From NCBI RefSeq assembly GCF_038069655.2, contig NZ_CP150951.2, positions 2,568,001 to 2,632,000 on the forward strand: DNA of 64,000 nt. Direction: 5' to 3'. Positions 10,433 to 18,269 of this stretch are shown piece after piece. The position numbers and the translations under genes were made by a program. Below the pieces are notes generated by a model that saw only the letters and a list, made by a program, of their open reading frames with translations, was not told the origin of the DNA and did no database searches. The DNA comes from Yoonia sp. BS5-3. GTDB lineage: Bacteria > Pseudomonadota > Alphaproteobacteria > Rhodobacterales > Rhodobacteraceae. Position 1 is the first letter of the stretch. Every line of letters begins with the position of its first letter.

Positions 10433-11331
10433 GTGAATGGCTCGTGTCAATCGCGGGAACGCAGGAAGGCGCGCGTCTGGCAACATTGCTCGCACTTACA
10501 TCGGCTGTCGCGCATGCCGCCTTTGGTGCCTTGCAAAAGGGGCGCCATGATCCTTGGATGTCGCGCGGCGCAATCGATGCATGGCTGCTTGTTCTTTCGG
10601 CACCGATTGCGTTATTCGTGGTGCCTTGGCCAAATCTGCCCACATTTGTCATTCTGCTGGGCGCGATTGTCATCCATTTTGCATATAAGCTGACGATGGC
10701 ACTGGCCTATGAACGGGCTGCGTATACGGTCGTCTATCCGGTCGTGCGTGGCACCGGCCCGCTGGTCACTGTCCTGGCCGCAAGTGTGATTTTCGGCGAG
10801 CATTTTACGCCAGTTCAATGGCTTGGTGTGGCATGTTTGTCGGGCGGAATTCTGCTACTGGCCCTGCGCAACCTATCGGAAGAAACCATTGATCTACCGG
10901 CCTTGAAGATCGGGTTGATCTGGGCGGGTATCTGCGGCGGACTGGTCGCCGTGTATACGACCTATGATGCCTATGGCATTCGCCAATCCCCTGATCCGTT
11001 CACCTTTTTGGCTTGGTTCTTTTTCGTCACTGCCTTTGATTTCCCGATCCTTGCTGCTCTGCGCTACCGGCGCATGGCTGCACCCCCGGTGCTGGGCCCC
11101 TTGGTTTGGCGCGGGCTTGCAGGGGCTTTGATCGCCTGGATCAGTTTTGGCGGCGTGATGATGGCGACAAGGTTGGACAAGGTTGGCGAAGCTGCTGTTC
11201 TGCGCGAAACCTCGACCGTGTTCGCCGCATTGATCGGCTGGTTCATCCTGGGTGAAAAAGTGGGGCCCCGGCGCCTTTTTCTAATGAGCTTGGTTGCACT
11301 TGGCGCCGTCATCGTGGAAATGGGCGGTTAA
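10429..11331 (+). CDS. EamA-family (drug/metabolite transporter superfamily) permease
   Basis: A 300-residue protein with about ten hydrophobic segments in two repeated halves, as in EamA transporters. Typical segments are ALAYERAAYTVVYPVVRGTGPL in the first half and KVGEAAVLRETSTVFAALIGWF with GEKVGPRR in the second. The substrate cannot be predicted. The GTG at 10429 is preferred because it forms a GTGA overlap with the preceding stop; an upstream TTG at 10417 would overlap further. It is the third gene of the ftsY operon. Confidence 0.85.
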   Translation: MSEWLVSIAGTQEGARLATLLALTSAVAHAAFGALQKGRHDPWMSRGAIDAWLLVLSAPIALFVVPWPNLPTFVILLGAIVIHFAYKLTMALAYERAAYTVVYPVVRGTGPLVTVLAASVIFGEHFTPVQWLGVACLSGGILLLALRNLSEETIDLPALKIGLIWAGICGGLVAVYTTYDAYGIRQSPDPFTFLAWFFFVTAFDFPILAALRYRRMAAPPVLGPLVWRGLAGALIAWISFGGVMMATRLDKVGEAAVLRETSTVFAALIGWFILGEKVGPRRLFLMSLVALGAVIVEMGG

Positions 11332-11389
11332 TGCATTTTGCCCTTAACTGGCTATGACAGTCAGGTAAAAATGCTGGAGGGAGACACCT

Positions 11390-12001
11390 ATGACCGAAAA
11401 GAAGATCAACCCTTTTCTAAAGCAAGTCCTTGAATTGGGGCCGACATTGGCGTTTTTTCTGATCTATCTGCGGATCAAGGATGATACGTTCACGATTGCT
11501 GGAACGGACTATTCTGGCTTCATCATCGCAGCTTTGGTCTTTGTTCCGATCCTGCTGGTCGCGATGGGTATCTTGTGGATCATGACCGGCAAGCTGAGCC
11601 GGATGCAGGTCTTTACGGCTTTTATGGTTATCTTTTTTGGCGGTCTGACCGCCTATTTTAATGATGACCGTTTCTTCAAGATGAAGACCAGCATCGTTTA
11701 TGCGGTTATGGCTGGCCTGTTGGGCATTGGCTTGCTGCGCGGCCAAAGCTATCTGCAGTTCGTCATGGAAGAGATAATGCCAATGGAGCAGGAAGGTTGG
11801 ATGATCCTCACCCGCCGGGTGACGATGATGTTTATCGTCTTGGCCATCGCAAACGAAATTATCTGGCGCACCCAAAGCACGGAGCTTTGGGTAACCCTTG
11901 AAACTTTTGCCTTCCCAGCGGTTTTGTTTGTCTTCTTGATGGCGCAGATTATCGGTTTGCAGAAATATCTGATTGAAGTTCCTGAAAGCCCTGAAGACTA
12001 A
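11390..12001 (+). CDS. yciB: Inner membrane-spanning protein YciB/IspZ (septation protein A family)
   Basis: A 203-residue integral membrane protein with five or six hydrophobic segments. The N-terminal KQVLELGPTLAFFLIY and the later FFGGLTAYFNDDRFFKMKTS and NEIIWRTQ segments are characteristic of the YciB/IspZ family, implicated in envelope integrity and septation. A GGAGGG ribosome-binding site precedes ATG 11390. Its TAA overlaps the end of the convergent PilZ gene by 4 bp. ftsY followed by ispZ is a frequent alphaproteobacterial neighbourhood. Confidence 0.9.
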   Translation: MTEKKINPFLKQVLELGPTLAFFLIYLRIKDDTFTIAGTDYSGFIIAALVFVPILLVAMGILWIMTGKLSRMQVFTAFMVIFFGGLTAYFNDDRFFKMKTSIVYAVMAGLLGIGLLRGQSYLQFVMEEIMPMEQEGWMILTRRVTMMFIVLAIANEIIWRTQSTELWVTLETFAFPAVLFVFLMAQIIGLQKYLIEVPESPED

Positions 12002-12360
12002 CGCATCTCGGCAAAGCCAAATCCGACTGTGGATGGGCGTCTGCCGGCGCGTGCATCACGGCGGAAGCGCAAAGTGTCTACCTGATCATCATTGATCTGC
12101 GGCCGGAACGTGATCCCCGAAAAATTGGTGCCTGTCCATTGTACGACAGCCTCAATATTCACGTTTAACACTTTCATGCCTACCTTATCGCCGCGTTTCA
12201 GGCCGCGAAGCCCTTTGATCCGTGCCCCGACATTGTTTACATCCATCACTTGGGCCTTTTGTGGCCCAATAGGTGTCTGTATCATTATGGGGAATTCCGT
12301 GGGGTAGCGATGTGGTCGATATTGCATGGCGGTAACCGTAGTCCTTACAAACAAGGACAA
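11998..12360 (-). CDS. PilZ-domain protein
   Basis: A small protein (120 residues from ATG 12360, 109 from ATG 12327) made of a single PilZ-like beta-barrel. The N-terminal arginines YRPHRYPTEFP and the DVNNVGARIKGL segment correspond to the RxxxR and (D/N)xSxxG c-di-GMP-binding motifs. The first motif is compressed (RPHR) and the Ser of the second is Asn, so ligand binding is uncertain. The internal start at MQYRPHRY begins exactly at the domain and is plausible. It stands alone, convergent with yciB. Confidence 0.7.
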   Translation of the reverse strand: MSLFVRTTVTAMQYRPHRYPTEFPIMIQTPIGPQKAQVMDVNNVGARIKGLRGLKRGDKVGMKVLNVNIEAVVQWTGTNFSGITFRPQINDDQVDTLRFRRDARAGRRPSTVGFGFAEMR

Positions 12361-12387
12361 GGTTACGCCTATGCAACTAACAAATCG

Positions 12388-13095
12388 TTATGATCGCTTT
12401 TGAAAAAGTACGTTTTGCGCGTTGCTATCTTTACGAAAGTCGCCGCGTTTCTCGGCGGCAAGCGCCCGTCCACGGACAACACCTGGTCGTGCGCCCATCG
12501 TCTTGAGCCAGCGGGCCATGTGGGGCTTATCGTCAAGTGTTTGTTGTTGCCCTTCCCAAAGCGAGGCCCACCCCCAGATCGACATATCTGCGATTGAATA
12601 AAAATCGCCAGCTACAAATTCATGCTCGGCCAATTGCCGATCCAGAACGCCATATAGCCGCGCTGTTTCGTTACGATATCGGTCTTTGGCGTAGGGCAGA
12701 TCGTTTGGTGGGTCCATTGCTGGCGCATATTTGAGGAAGTGATGCGCTTGTCCCGCCATTGGGCCGAGCCCGCCCATTTGCCACATCAACCATTGATCAA
12801 CGCTGATCTGATCCCGTGCCGTATGCCCATAGAACTTGCCTGTTTTGCGGGCCAAGTACTGCAGGATTGCACCCGATTCGAATATGGAGATTGGCGCGCC
12901 TTCTGGTCCATCAGGGTCAACAATCGCGGGCATACGGTTGTTGGGCGCGATTTTTAGAAAGTCTGGCTTGAATTGATCGCCCGCGCCGATGTCGACGAGA
13001 TGCAGATCATAGGGCAAATCCATTTCTTCGAGGGCAATTGAGATTTTCCATCCATTCGGAGTGGGCCAGAAGTAAAGATCGATCGGGGCGCTCAT
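12388..13095 (-). CDS. Glutathione S-transferase family protein (YfcG/YghU-like)
   Basis: This 235-residue cytoplasmic protein has an N-terminal thioredoxin-like domain and a helical C-terminal domain. WPTPNGWKISIALEEM near residue 10 carries the TPNG(W/H)K signature of nu-class GSTs, which act as glutathione-dependent disulfide-bond reductases. NRMPAIVDPDGP and FESGAILQYLA form the glutathione site, and IADMSIWGW is the conserved GST C-terminal motif. It is transcribed alone. Confidence 0.9.
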   Translation of the reverse strand: MSAPIDLYFWPTPNGWKISIALEEMDLPYDLHLVDIGAGDQFKPDFLKIAPNNRMPAIVDPDGPEGAPISIFESGAILQYLARKTGKFYGHTARDQISVDQWLMWQMGGLGPMAGQAHHFLKYAPAMDPPNDLPYAKDRYRNETARLYGVLDRQLAEHEFVAGDFYSIADMSIWGWASLWEGQQQTLDDKPHMARWLKTMGARPGVVRGRALAAEKRGDFRKDSNAQNVLFQKRS

Positions 13096-13359
13096 CAGAA
13101 ATCCTTTGCTTTTACGCCCGCTTACAATGGCATGCAGACGAAAAAGGGCAAGGTTTCATAGACGTCAGTACGATGCTTTGGGAAAGGGTTGGTGGAGAAG
13201 TGAGGCCCGTCGTTTCATGTGCTTGGCCGACTTCAGGCGTGGATCGACGGGTCGGCGTTCTGACATAAAATGCTGCAAGACCCGGCCGCGTTGCTTAAAT
13301 TTTAGTCTGAGGGTCGCAACAGTCGCGATTTTCTTGCGGTCTTAACTTTACGTTATTAG
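13096..13359. other. Non-coding stretch upstream of the FNR box
   Basis: I see no convincing gene here. Short open frames exist on both strands but have no ribosome-binding site and no recognisable protein. It probably holds the divergent promoters of the GST gene and of the FNR-box transcript. Confidence 0.5.
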
Positions 13360-13373
13360 TTGATCTGGATCAT
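13360..13373 (+). promoter_or_regulatory. FNR/DNR-type box
   Basis: The sequence ttgatctggatcat matches the FNR consensus TTGAT-N4-ATCAA in 9 of 10 defined positions. It lies about 330 bp before the PilJ-domain gene, so the transcript would carry a long leader or a small upstream ORF. CRP/FNR-family control (FnrL, DNR or similar) is inferred from the motif only. Confidence 0.6.
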
Positions 13374-13551
13374 CGCTGATGTGAAGGCGGCTGTCACGAC
13401 GGTGTGATGTCCAAATAACGCGATGCAGCGTTCGTTTGTCAGTTCAAGGTCCGGCAATCTGTGTTGTTTGTTGTCGGGCAGTCTTGAAGCGGTGGGCCGC
13501 ACAAACGCCACTCGTGAATAGTGCCTGGTTTCGAATAACAAACATGACGCT

Positions 13552-13704
13552 GTGGCGGCCTGGGGACTGCTGGCCGCTTGTCCGATTGCCCTGATCTCGC
13601 ATTTTTGGGGCATGGTTCGCGCTGTCTGGATGGCAGCAATTCGATCAACAAGTGCGAAGATTGCTGCGGCACGCAATGTGCCTGCAATTGAGGTGAAACA
13701 ATGA
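13552..13704 (+). CDS. Possible 50-residue membrane protein coupled to the PilJ-domain gene (tentative)
   Basis: A GTG-started frame runs into the PilJ gene and ends in the ATGA overlap at 13701-13704. It encodes a hydrophobic segment (AAWGLLAACPIALISHFW) and a basic, Ala-rich tail. The overlap and the single membrane-like segment argue for translation. The start codon is uncertain, there is no clear ribosome-binding site and I recognise no homologue. It could equally be leader RNA. Confidence 0.3.
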   Translation: MAAWGLLAACPIALISHFWGMVRAVWMAAIRSTSAKIAAARNVPAIEVKQ

Positions 13705-14618
13705 CTTACAAGAACCTGGCAATGGCGGTTTTTCTTGCAGTAGCGGGGCCAGTGTCTATCTTGCCGGCCCACGCGGAAACCCAACCTGTTGCGTTTGTCC
13801 CAGACAATGCAGAACAACGTATCAATTTCTCGGGCAGATTGCGTATGCTGTCACAGCGTATCCCGGCGGCGGCCTGCCATCTGACCCAAGGCGTTGATGC
13901 TGAAGCTGCGACAACACTTCTTGCATCGGCCAGTACGGAATTTGAAAAAATCTTGACGGGGCTGGAGTTTGGCGATGCTGATCTGAATATTCAAGCCGCC
14001 GAGCAAAACCGGCGGACCCTGACAGCAATTGCAACTCTGCGTGAACGCTGGGAGCCGTTGAAAGAAGCCGCTGATGCGATGGCGGCAGGCGCAGCCACCG
14101 AGGCGCAACGCGACTATATTTTCAACGCGAACCTACAGGTTCTTGCTGCTGCGCAATCCTTGGTCGAGCAATTGGTGCGGCAGTATTCCAATCCAAACGC
14201 CATGACCTTTTCATCGTTGATGTTGATCGATATTTCGGGCCGCCAGCGCATGCTGACACAGAAAATGTCCAAAGAATCCTGCCTGATCGCAAGCGGCTCT
14301 GCATCTGAGGAATTGCAAGAGGATTTGCAGGGCACCATGGCTGTCTTTGAAACATCCTTGCACGCACTGCGCGACGGCATGCCGAATGTGGGTATTCAGC
14401 CGCCGCCCAATGATGAAATCCGCACCGGTCTAGAGGGCGTGACAGACGATTGGGAAACAGTGAAGCCGTATCTGTCCGATGTGCTTGCCGGTGTTTCATT
14501 GCCTGAAGACACCGATGCGCAGAAGTTCCATGGCCTTAACCAAACGATGGTCAATATGAATCGCGTTGTCGGGATGTATGCGGACGCGGCTCAGCGTCTG
14601 GTTCCGCTTACCCAGTAA
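13701..14618 (+). CDS. Periplasmic protein with two PilJ/NarX-type sensor domains
   Basis: A 305-residue protein with a signal peptide (cleavage near PAHAE) and two copies of the helical PilJ N-terminal domain (pfam13675), the ligand-binding module of NarX/NarQ nitrate sensors and PilJ. The signature helices are FSGRLRMLSQRI near residues 38-49 and IDISGRQRMLTQKMSKE near 176-192. There is no membrane anchor after the signal peptide and no kinase or chemotaxis domain, so it would be a free periplasmic binding protein. An FNR-type box upstream fits a role in low-oxygen or nitrogen-oxide physiology. The ligand is unknown. Confidence 0.82.
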   Translation: MTYKNLAMAVFLAVAGPVSILPAHAETQPVAFVPDNAEQRINFSGRLRMLSQRIPAAACHLTQGVDAEAATTLLASASTEFEKILTGLEFGDADLNIQAAEQNRRTLTAIATLRERWEPLKEAADAMAAGAATEAQRDYIFNANLQVLAAAQSLVEQLVRQYSNPNAMTFSSLMLIDISGRQRMLTQKMSKESCLIASGSASEELQEDLQGTMAVFETSLHALRDGMPNVGIQPPPNDEIRTGLEGVTDDWETVKPYLSDVLAGVSLPEDTDAQKFHGLNQTMVNMNRVVGMYADAAQRLVPLTQ

Positions 14619-14630
14619 ACGGCCTTACGG

Positions 14631-14652
14631 TGCCAGGGGTATGCCCCTGGCA
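14631..14652 (+). terminator. Hairpin after the PilJ-domain gene
   Basis: A perfect 9-bp stem tgccagggg/cccctggca with a 4-base loop lies 12 bases after the stop codon. No T-run follows, so it is either a weak terminator or an mRNA-stabilising hairpin. Confidence 0.6.
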
Positions 14653-14701
14653 TCGCGCGCCTGGATCTTGACCTTGGTCTTGGAGCGGCGTATTTGAACC
14701 T

Positions 14702-14756
14702 TCGTGGCGATTTGTTACCGGATTGCGGGCCACGTTAAACATGCCGCTAAAGAGGA
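14702..14756 (+). ncRNA. SAM-II riboswitch upstream of metZ
   Basis: The leader carries the SAM-II (metA motif) core: P1 arm cgtgg at 14703-14707 followed by cgatttg, the paired arm ccacg at 14730-14734, then ttaaaca and the pseudoknot strand cgctaaagagg at 14745-14755. SAM-II binds S-adenosylmethionine and is found before met biosynthesis genes of alphaproteobacteria. Here it lies about 16 bases before an intrinsic terminator and about 70 before metZ. Confidence 0.88.
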
Positions 14757-14771
14757 TTGCGGCTTTGACGC

Positions 14772-14803
14772 CCCGATGCCTTTTCCCGGTGTCGGGTTTT
14801 TTT
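14772..14803 (+). terminator. Riboswitch expression platform: intrinsic terminator in the metZ leader
   Basis: Arms cccgatgcc (14772-14780) and ggtgtcggg (14788-14796) form a 9-bp stem with two G-T pairs and a 7-base loop, followed by seven T. It lies between the SAM-II aptamer and the metZ start, so SAM binding probably promotes premature termination. Confidence 0.75.
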
Positions 14804-14822
14804 ATGCGTAACCGCGCGAAGG

Positions 14823-16004
14823 ATGATGATGAAGACTTGGAATAAACGCACCAAAGCCGTGCATGCCGGTGCCCGCCGTAGCCAATATAATGAGCTGAGC
14901 GAGGCGATCTATCTGACACAAGGCTTTGTCTATGAGACTGCCGAAGATGCCGAAGCCCGGTTCATCAAGTCCGGTGAGGACGAATTCATCTATGCCCGTT
15001 ACGGCAATCCGACAGTCGCGATGTTTGAAGATCGCATCGCTGCCTTGGAAGGGGCAGAAGACGGGTTCGCCACTGCCTCTGGCATGGCGGCTGTCAATGC
15101 GGCGCTGATGTCAATGCTGCGCGCGGGCGACCATGTGGTGTCGGCTCGGGCCTTGTTTGGGTCGTGTTTATATATCCTCGAAGAGGTCTTGACCCGTTTC
15201 GGGGTTGAGGTCACCTTTGTGGATGGCACCGATTTGGCCGCATGGGAGGCCGCGATCCGGCCTGATACCAAGGCAGTGTTCTTTGAGAGCATCTCAAACC
15301 CGACCTTGGAAGTGATTGATATCAAGGCCGTTTCGACCTTGGCCCATGCTGTGGGTGCCATCGTGATCGTGGATAATGTCTTTGCCACGCCTGTGTTTTC
15401 AGATGCTGTGGGGCAGGGGGCTGATGTGGTCGTCTATTCGACAACCAAGCATATTGATGGGCAGGGGCGTGCGCTGGGCGGTGTGATCTTGGGCACCAAG
15501 GAGTTTATTCGCGGCACTGTTGAACCCTATCTGAAGCATACCGGTGGCGCGATGTCCCCATTCACCGCCTGGATCATGCTGAAGGGGCTTGAGACCATGG
15601 ATTTGCGCGTGCGTGCCCAGACCGCCAGTGCGCTCCTCATTGCCACGGCCCTCGAGGCCGACGGTATATTGCAGAATGTCATCTATCCGGGCCTTGCCAG
15701 TCACCCGCAGTATGACTTGACCAAGGCGCAGATGGGCCTGGGCGGCACCGTGCTGTCGATTGATACAGGCAGCCAAGCCGCTGCATTCAAGCTTTTGAAC
15801 GCATTGGATATTATCACGATCTCGAATAACTTGGGCGATGCGAAGTCCATTGCGACCCATCCTGCGACAACCACCCATCAGCGCCTGTCGGATGACGTCA
15901 AAGCGATGCTGGGTATCACACCCGGGCTGATCCGGCTGAGCGTGGGTCTGGAAGATACCGATGATTTGATCGCAGACCTGCGCGGCGCGGTCGCTGCACA
16001 GTAG
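14823..16004 (+). CDS. metZ: O-succinylhomoserine sulfhydrylase
   Basis: This 393-residue PLP enzyme makes homocysteine from O-succinylhomoserine and sulfide in methionine synthesis. The Cys/Met-metabolism PLP fold is clear: YARYGNPT, SGMAAVNAALMS, and the PLP-lysine region YSTTKHIDGQGRALGG (about residues 203-218), then LGDAKSIATHPATTTH near the C-terminus. Three consecutive ATGs (14823, 14826, 14829) can start it; with GAAGG at 14818-14822 the third gives the best spacing. It is controlled by the SAM-II riboswitch and terminator just upstream. A C-terminal SVGLEDTDDLIADL is typical of the family. Confidence 0.94.
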   Translation: MMMKTWNKRTKAVHAGARRSQYNELSEAIYLTQGFVYETAEDAEARFIKSGEDEFIYARYGNPTVAMFEDRIAALEGAEDGFATASGMAAVNAALMSMLRAGDHVVSARALFGSCLYILEEVLTRFGVEVTFVDGTDLAAWEAAIRPDTKAVFFESISNPTLEVIDIKAVSTLAHAVGAIVIVDNVFATPVFSDAVGQGADVVVYSTTKHIDGQGRALGGVILGTKEFIRGTVEPYLKHTGGAMSPFTAWIMLKGLETMDLRVRAQTASALLIATALEADGILQNVIYPGLASHPQYDLTKAQMGLGGTVLSIDTGSQAAAFKLLNALDIITISNNLGDAKSIATHPATTTHQRLSDDVKAMLGITPGLIRLSVGLEDTDDLIADLRGAVAAQ

Positions 16005-16019
16005 TGTCCTAGTCATATA

Positions 16020-16050
16020 TCGCGACGATACCCCTTGGGTGTTGTCGCGA
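16020..16050 (+). terminator. metZ terminator hairpin
   Basis: A 14-bp stem (arms 16020-16033 and 16037-16050, two G-T pairs, 3-base loop) begins 16 bases after the metZ stop and is followed by ttt. Confidence 0.65.
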
Positions 16051-16290
16051 TTTGAAAACGTGTCGCGGATTACGACCTCCTAGCTCAAAGCAGAAACGCG
16101 GGCTCCTCGCTTTGGTAGGAGTACAATTGATCCTTGCCGCCAAATGCGCCTAATGTGAGCGATCCCTTGCTGAGGTCCGATTATGACTGATCCGCGCCCC
16201 GAATTGTTGCGTATCTATGAGGATATTATTGGAAACTCCGATGATACGCCCCATCTAAGGGGTTCTACGACAGCTCAGGGGGGCGCAGAT

Positions 16291-17394
16291 ATGAATATTC
16301 ATTCACCCGATTTGAACCGTGAACCAACGCGCGCGGAGGCCGAGGCGGCACTTGCGTTGCTCCGCCGTTGGGCTGGTGATGTGACTGCAGAAGAGGTCGC
16401 GACCCTTGATCCTTTGGTGTCTCGCCTGATCCCCGGCCAAGAGGTGTCGAATTATCCCGCTTTGGCCCGCGCGTATCCGGACGCGTTTGAAGTGGATGAG
16501 GCCTATAAGGAAACGATGCCTGATCTGCAAAATGGCCCGTCCAGCCTGATCAAAGGCGCGCAGCAGCAGATCCAGCATGTGGGCATCAGCAATTTCCGCC
16601 TGCCAATCCGCTTTCATACCCGTGATAACGGCGATCTGACCCTTGAGACCTCTGTCACCGGCACGGTGTCGCTTGAGGCCGAGAAGAAGGGCATCAATAT
16701 GTCCCGGATCATGCGCACGTTCTACAAACACGCCGAAGAGACGTTTAGTTTTGAGGTGATTGAGCGCGCGCTGGATGCTTATAAGACCGATCTAGAGAGC
16801 TTTGACGCCCGCATTCAGATGCGCTTTAGCTTTCCGATGAAAGTGGAAAGCTTGCGGTCCGGTCTGGCGGGGTATCAGTACTATGATATCGCGCTGGAAT
16901 TGGTGGAAAGCGCGGGCGTCCGTAAGAAGATTGTCCACCTGGACTATGTCTATTCCTCGACTTGCCCCTGTTCTTTGGAGCTGTCCGAGCATGCGCGGCA
17001 GTTCCGGGGGCAGCTTGCCACCCCGCATTCGCAGCGCTCGGTCGCCCGGATTTCGGTGTTGCTGGAAGATGGCGGTGATTTACTGTGGTTTGAAGACCTG
17101 ATTGATCGCGCCCGGGCCGCCGTGCCGACTGAGACCCAAGTCATGGTCAAGCGTGAGGATGAGCAGGCCTTTGCAGAATTGAACGCTGCCAACCCGATCT
17201 TTGTCGAGGATGCTGCCCGATTGTTTACGCAAGCATTACAGCTGGATACGCGGATTTCTGACTTCCGCGTGATCGCCAGCCATCAAGAAAGCCTCCACAG
17301 CCATGATGCGGTGTCGGTCTTGACCGAAGGTGATACATTTGCGGCCGAAAGCCTTGATCCGCGGTTGTTCCAGTCGCTATTCCACGTTGGCTGA
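16291..17394 (+). CDS. folE2: GTP cyclohydrolase I, FolE2 (COG1469) type
   Basis: This 367-residue enzyme converts GTP to dihydroneopterin triphosphate for folate and pterin synthesis and belongs to the FolE2 class, which can replace zinc-dependent FolE. Signatures are DLQNGPSSLIKGAQQQIQHVG, KKGINMSRIMRTFYKH and the metal-site region YSSTCPCSLELSEHAR. The start is set at MNIHSPDL (16291), where family members usually begin, with a ggggg-rich ribosome-binding region before it. An in-frame ATG at 16183 would add 36 residues (MTDPRPELLRIYEDI...) with no domain. No Zur box was recognised. Confidence 0.92.
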   Translation: MNIHSPDLNREPTRAEAEAALALLRRWAGDVTAEEVATLDPLVSRLIPGQEVSNYPALARAYPDAFEVDEAYKETMPDLQNGPSSLIKGAQQQIQHVGISNFRLPIRFHTRDNGDLTLETSVTGTVSLEAEKKGINMSRIMRTFYKHAEETFSFEVIERALDAYKTDLESFDARIQMRFSFPMKVESLRSGLAGYQYYDIALELVESAGVRKKIVHLDYVYSSTCPCSLELSEHARQFRGQLATPHSQRSVARISVLLEDGGDLLWFEDLIDRARAAVPTETQVMVKREDEQAFAELNAANPIFVEDAARLFTQALQLDTRISDFRVIASHQESLHSHDAVSVLTEGDTFAAESLDPRLFQSLFHVG

Positions 17395-17397
17395 TGT

Positions 17398-17847
17398 TTA
17401 GGCGATTGCCGGGGTCAGCCCGGCTTTCGCAAAACATCCCAGCACCAAATCCCAGCCGGACAGGTAGCTTGAGCTGACAGCATCTGCAGTGTCGCCAAGG
17501 ATCTCAAATCCGCCGTGCGTCAGATCGCAGCGCGTCCCCGCCTCGGTCTGGGTGAACGTCACGGTGACCATGGTTGCCTCGTCCGCGTCGCGTCCGGGAT
17601 GCCATGAAAATGCGAGGTATTTGCCAGGATCGTAGGCCAACAGGGTGCCCCAGACGTTGATGCTGCCGTCTGCGCCCGTCTCAACGATGTCGCCGCCTTT
17701 GTGATTGGCAAAGCTGACTTTGGATGTATCCCCGGTCACGGAAAACGGGTCTTTTGGCCACCATGTGTCCATGTTTTCGGTAAAGAGTTCAAAGGCTTCG
17801 GATGCGGTCAGGGGAACGATGAGCGTTTTTTCAATGGGGTTTTTCAT
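17398..17847 (-). CDS. SRPBCC-fold (AHSA1-type) protein
   Basis: A 149-residue single-domain protein of the START/AHSA1 superfamily: basic N-terminal strand IEKTLIVPLTASEAFELFTE, WWPKD, and the C-terminal helix preceded by LTHGGFEILGD. Such proteins bind hydrophobic ligands in a helix-grip cavity. It overlaps the ArsR regulator gene by 4 bp, the standard ArsR-SRPBCC pair of alphaproteobacteria. The ligand is unknown. Confidence 0.85.
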   Translation of the reverse strand: MKNPIEKTLIVPLTASEAFELFTENMDTWWPKDPFSVTGDTSKVSFANHKGGDIVETGADGSINVWGTLLAYDPGKYLAFSWHPGRDADEATMVTVTFTQTEAGTRCDLTHGGFEILGDTADAVSSSYLSGWDLVLGCFAKAGLTPAIA

Positions 17848-18161
17848 TTTGAACTTTCCTTTGCTTTTTCTGCCGCAGCCCTGCCAAAAGCGGCAAGCGC
17901 ATCATCCCAAAGCGTGTCCAGGTAACGGCGTAATTCATCCACCCCGTCTGGTGCGATCGCATAGAGCCTGCGATTGCCCGATGGGGTGACGGTGAGAAGG
18001 CCAGCGTCAGACAGCACGCGTAGATGTTGGCTAACTGCGGGGCGGCTGATGGGCATGCCGTCGGCGATGGCCCCAACAGCCAGTGGTCCGCTGCGTAGCC
18101 TGTCGATGATGTCCCGCCGTGTTGGATCGGCGAGGGCGGTTATTGTATCTTCGTAGGTCAT
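17844..18161 (-). CDS. ArsR-family transcriptional regulator
   Basis: A 105-residue winged-helix protein: ALADPTRRDIIDRL, then SRPAVSQHLRVLSDAGLL (recognition helix) and the wing SGNRRLYAI. It lacks the metal-binding Cys motif of the classical ArsR, as usual for regulators paired with SRPBCC genes. The start codon directly abuts an inverted-repeat operator candidate, so autoregulation is likely. It is translationally coupled (ATGA) to the SRPBCC gene. Confidence 0.88.
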   Translation of the reverse strand: MTYEDTITALADPTRRDIIDRLRSGPLAVGAIADGMPISRPAVSQHLRVLSDAGLLTVTPSGNRRLYAIAPDGVDELRRYLDTLWDDALAAFGRAAAEKAKESSK

Positions 18162-18186
18162 GACTTACCGTAAGTCACTACTTACG
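18162..18186. promoter_or_regulatory. Operator candidate of the ArsR-SRPBCC operon
   Basis: Two overlapping dyads are present: gactta-ccg-taagtc (18162-18176) and cgtaag-tcacta-cttacg (18169-18186). Together they give three ACTTAC half-sites in alternating orientation directly before the ArsR start codon. Confidence 0.6.
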
Positions 18187-18210
18187 ATTCGTCAAACGTT
18201 TCGTGCTCCC

Positions 18211-18240
18211 CTTGAAGCCCCTGACACCCGAGACTAAGAC
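18211..18240 (+). promoter_or_regulatory. clpP: Possible sigma-32 (RpoH) promoter of clpP
   Basis: cttgaagccc at 18211-18220 matches the heat-shock -35 consensus CTTGAA, with an A/T-containing -10-like region near 18232-18240. ClpP is a typical RpoH target. The -10 match is weak. Confidence 0.4.
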
Positions 18241-18269
18241 TCTTTCAGGATTTTCGCAGTAGGACAGTT

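Noticed and set aside
13356..13817. 153-codon minus-strand frame opposite the PilJ gene start
   Set aside because: It overlaps the signal peptide of a recognised protein and has no ribosome-binding site or motif.
16183..16290. 36-residue N-terminal extension of FolE2
   Set aside because: Not part of the family fold; MNIHSPDL with a good ribosome-binding region is the usual start. Kept as an alternative only.
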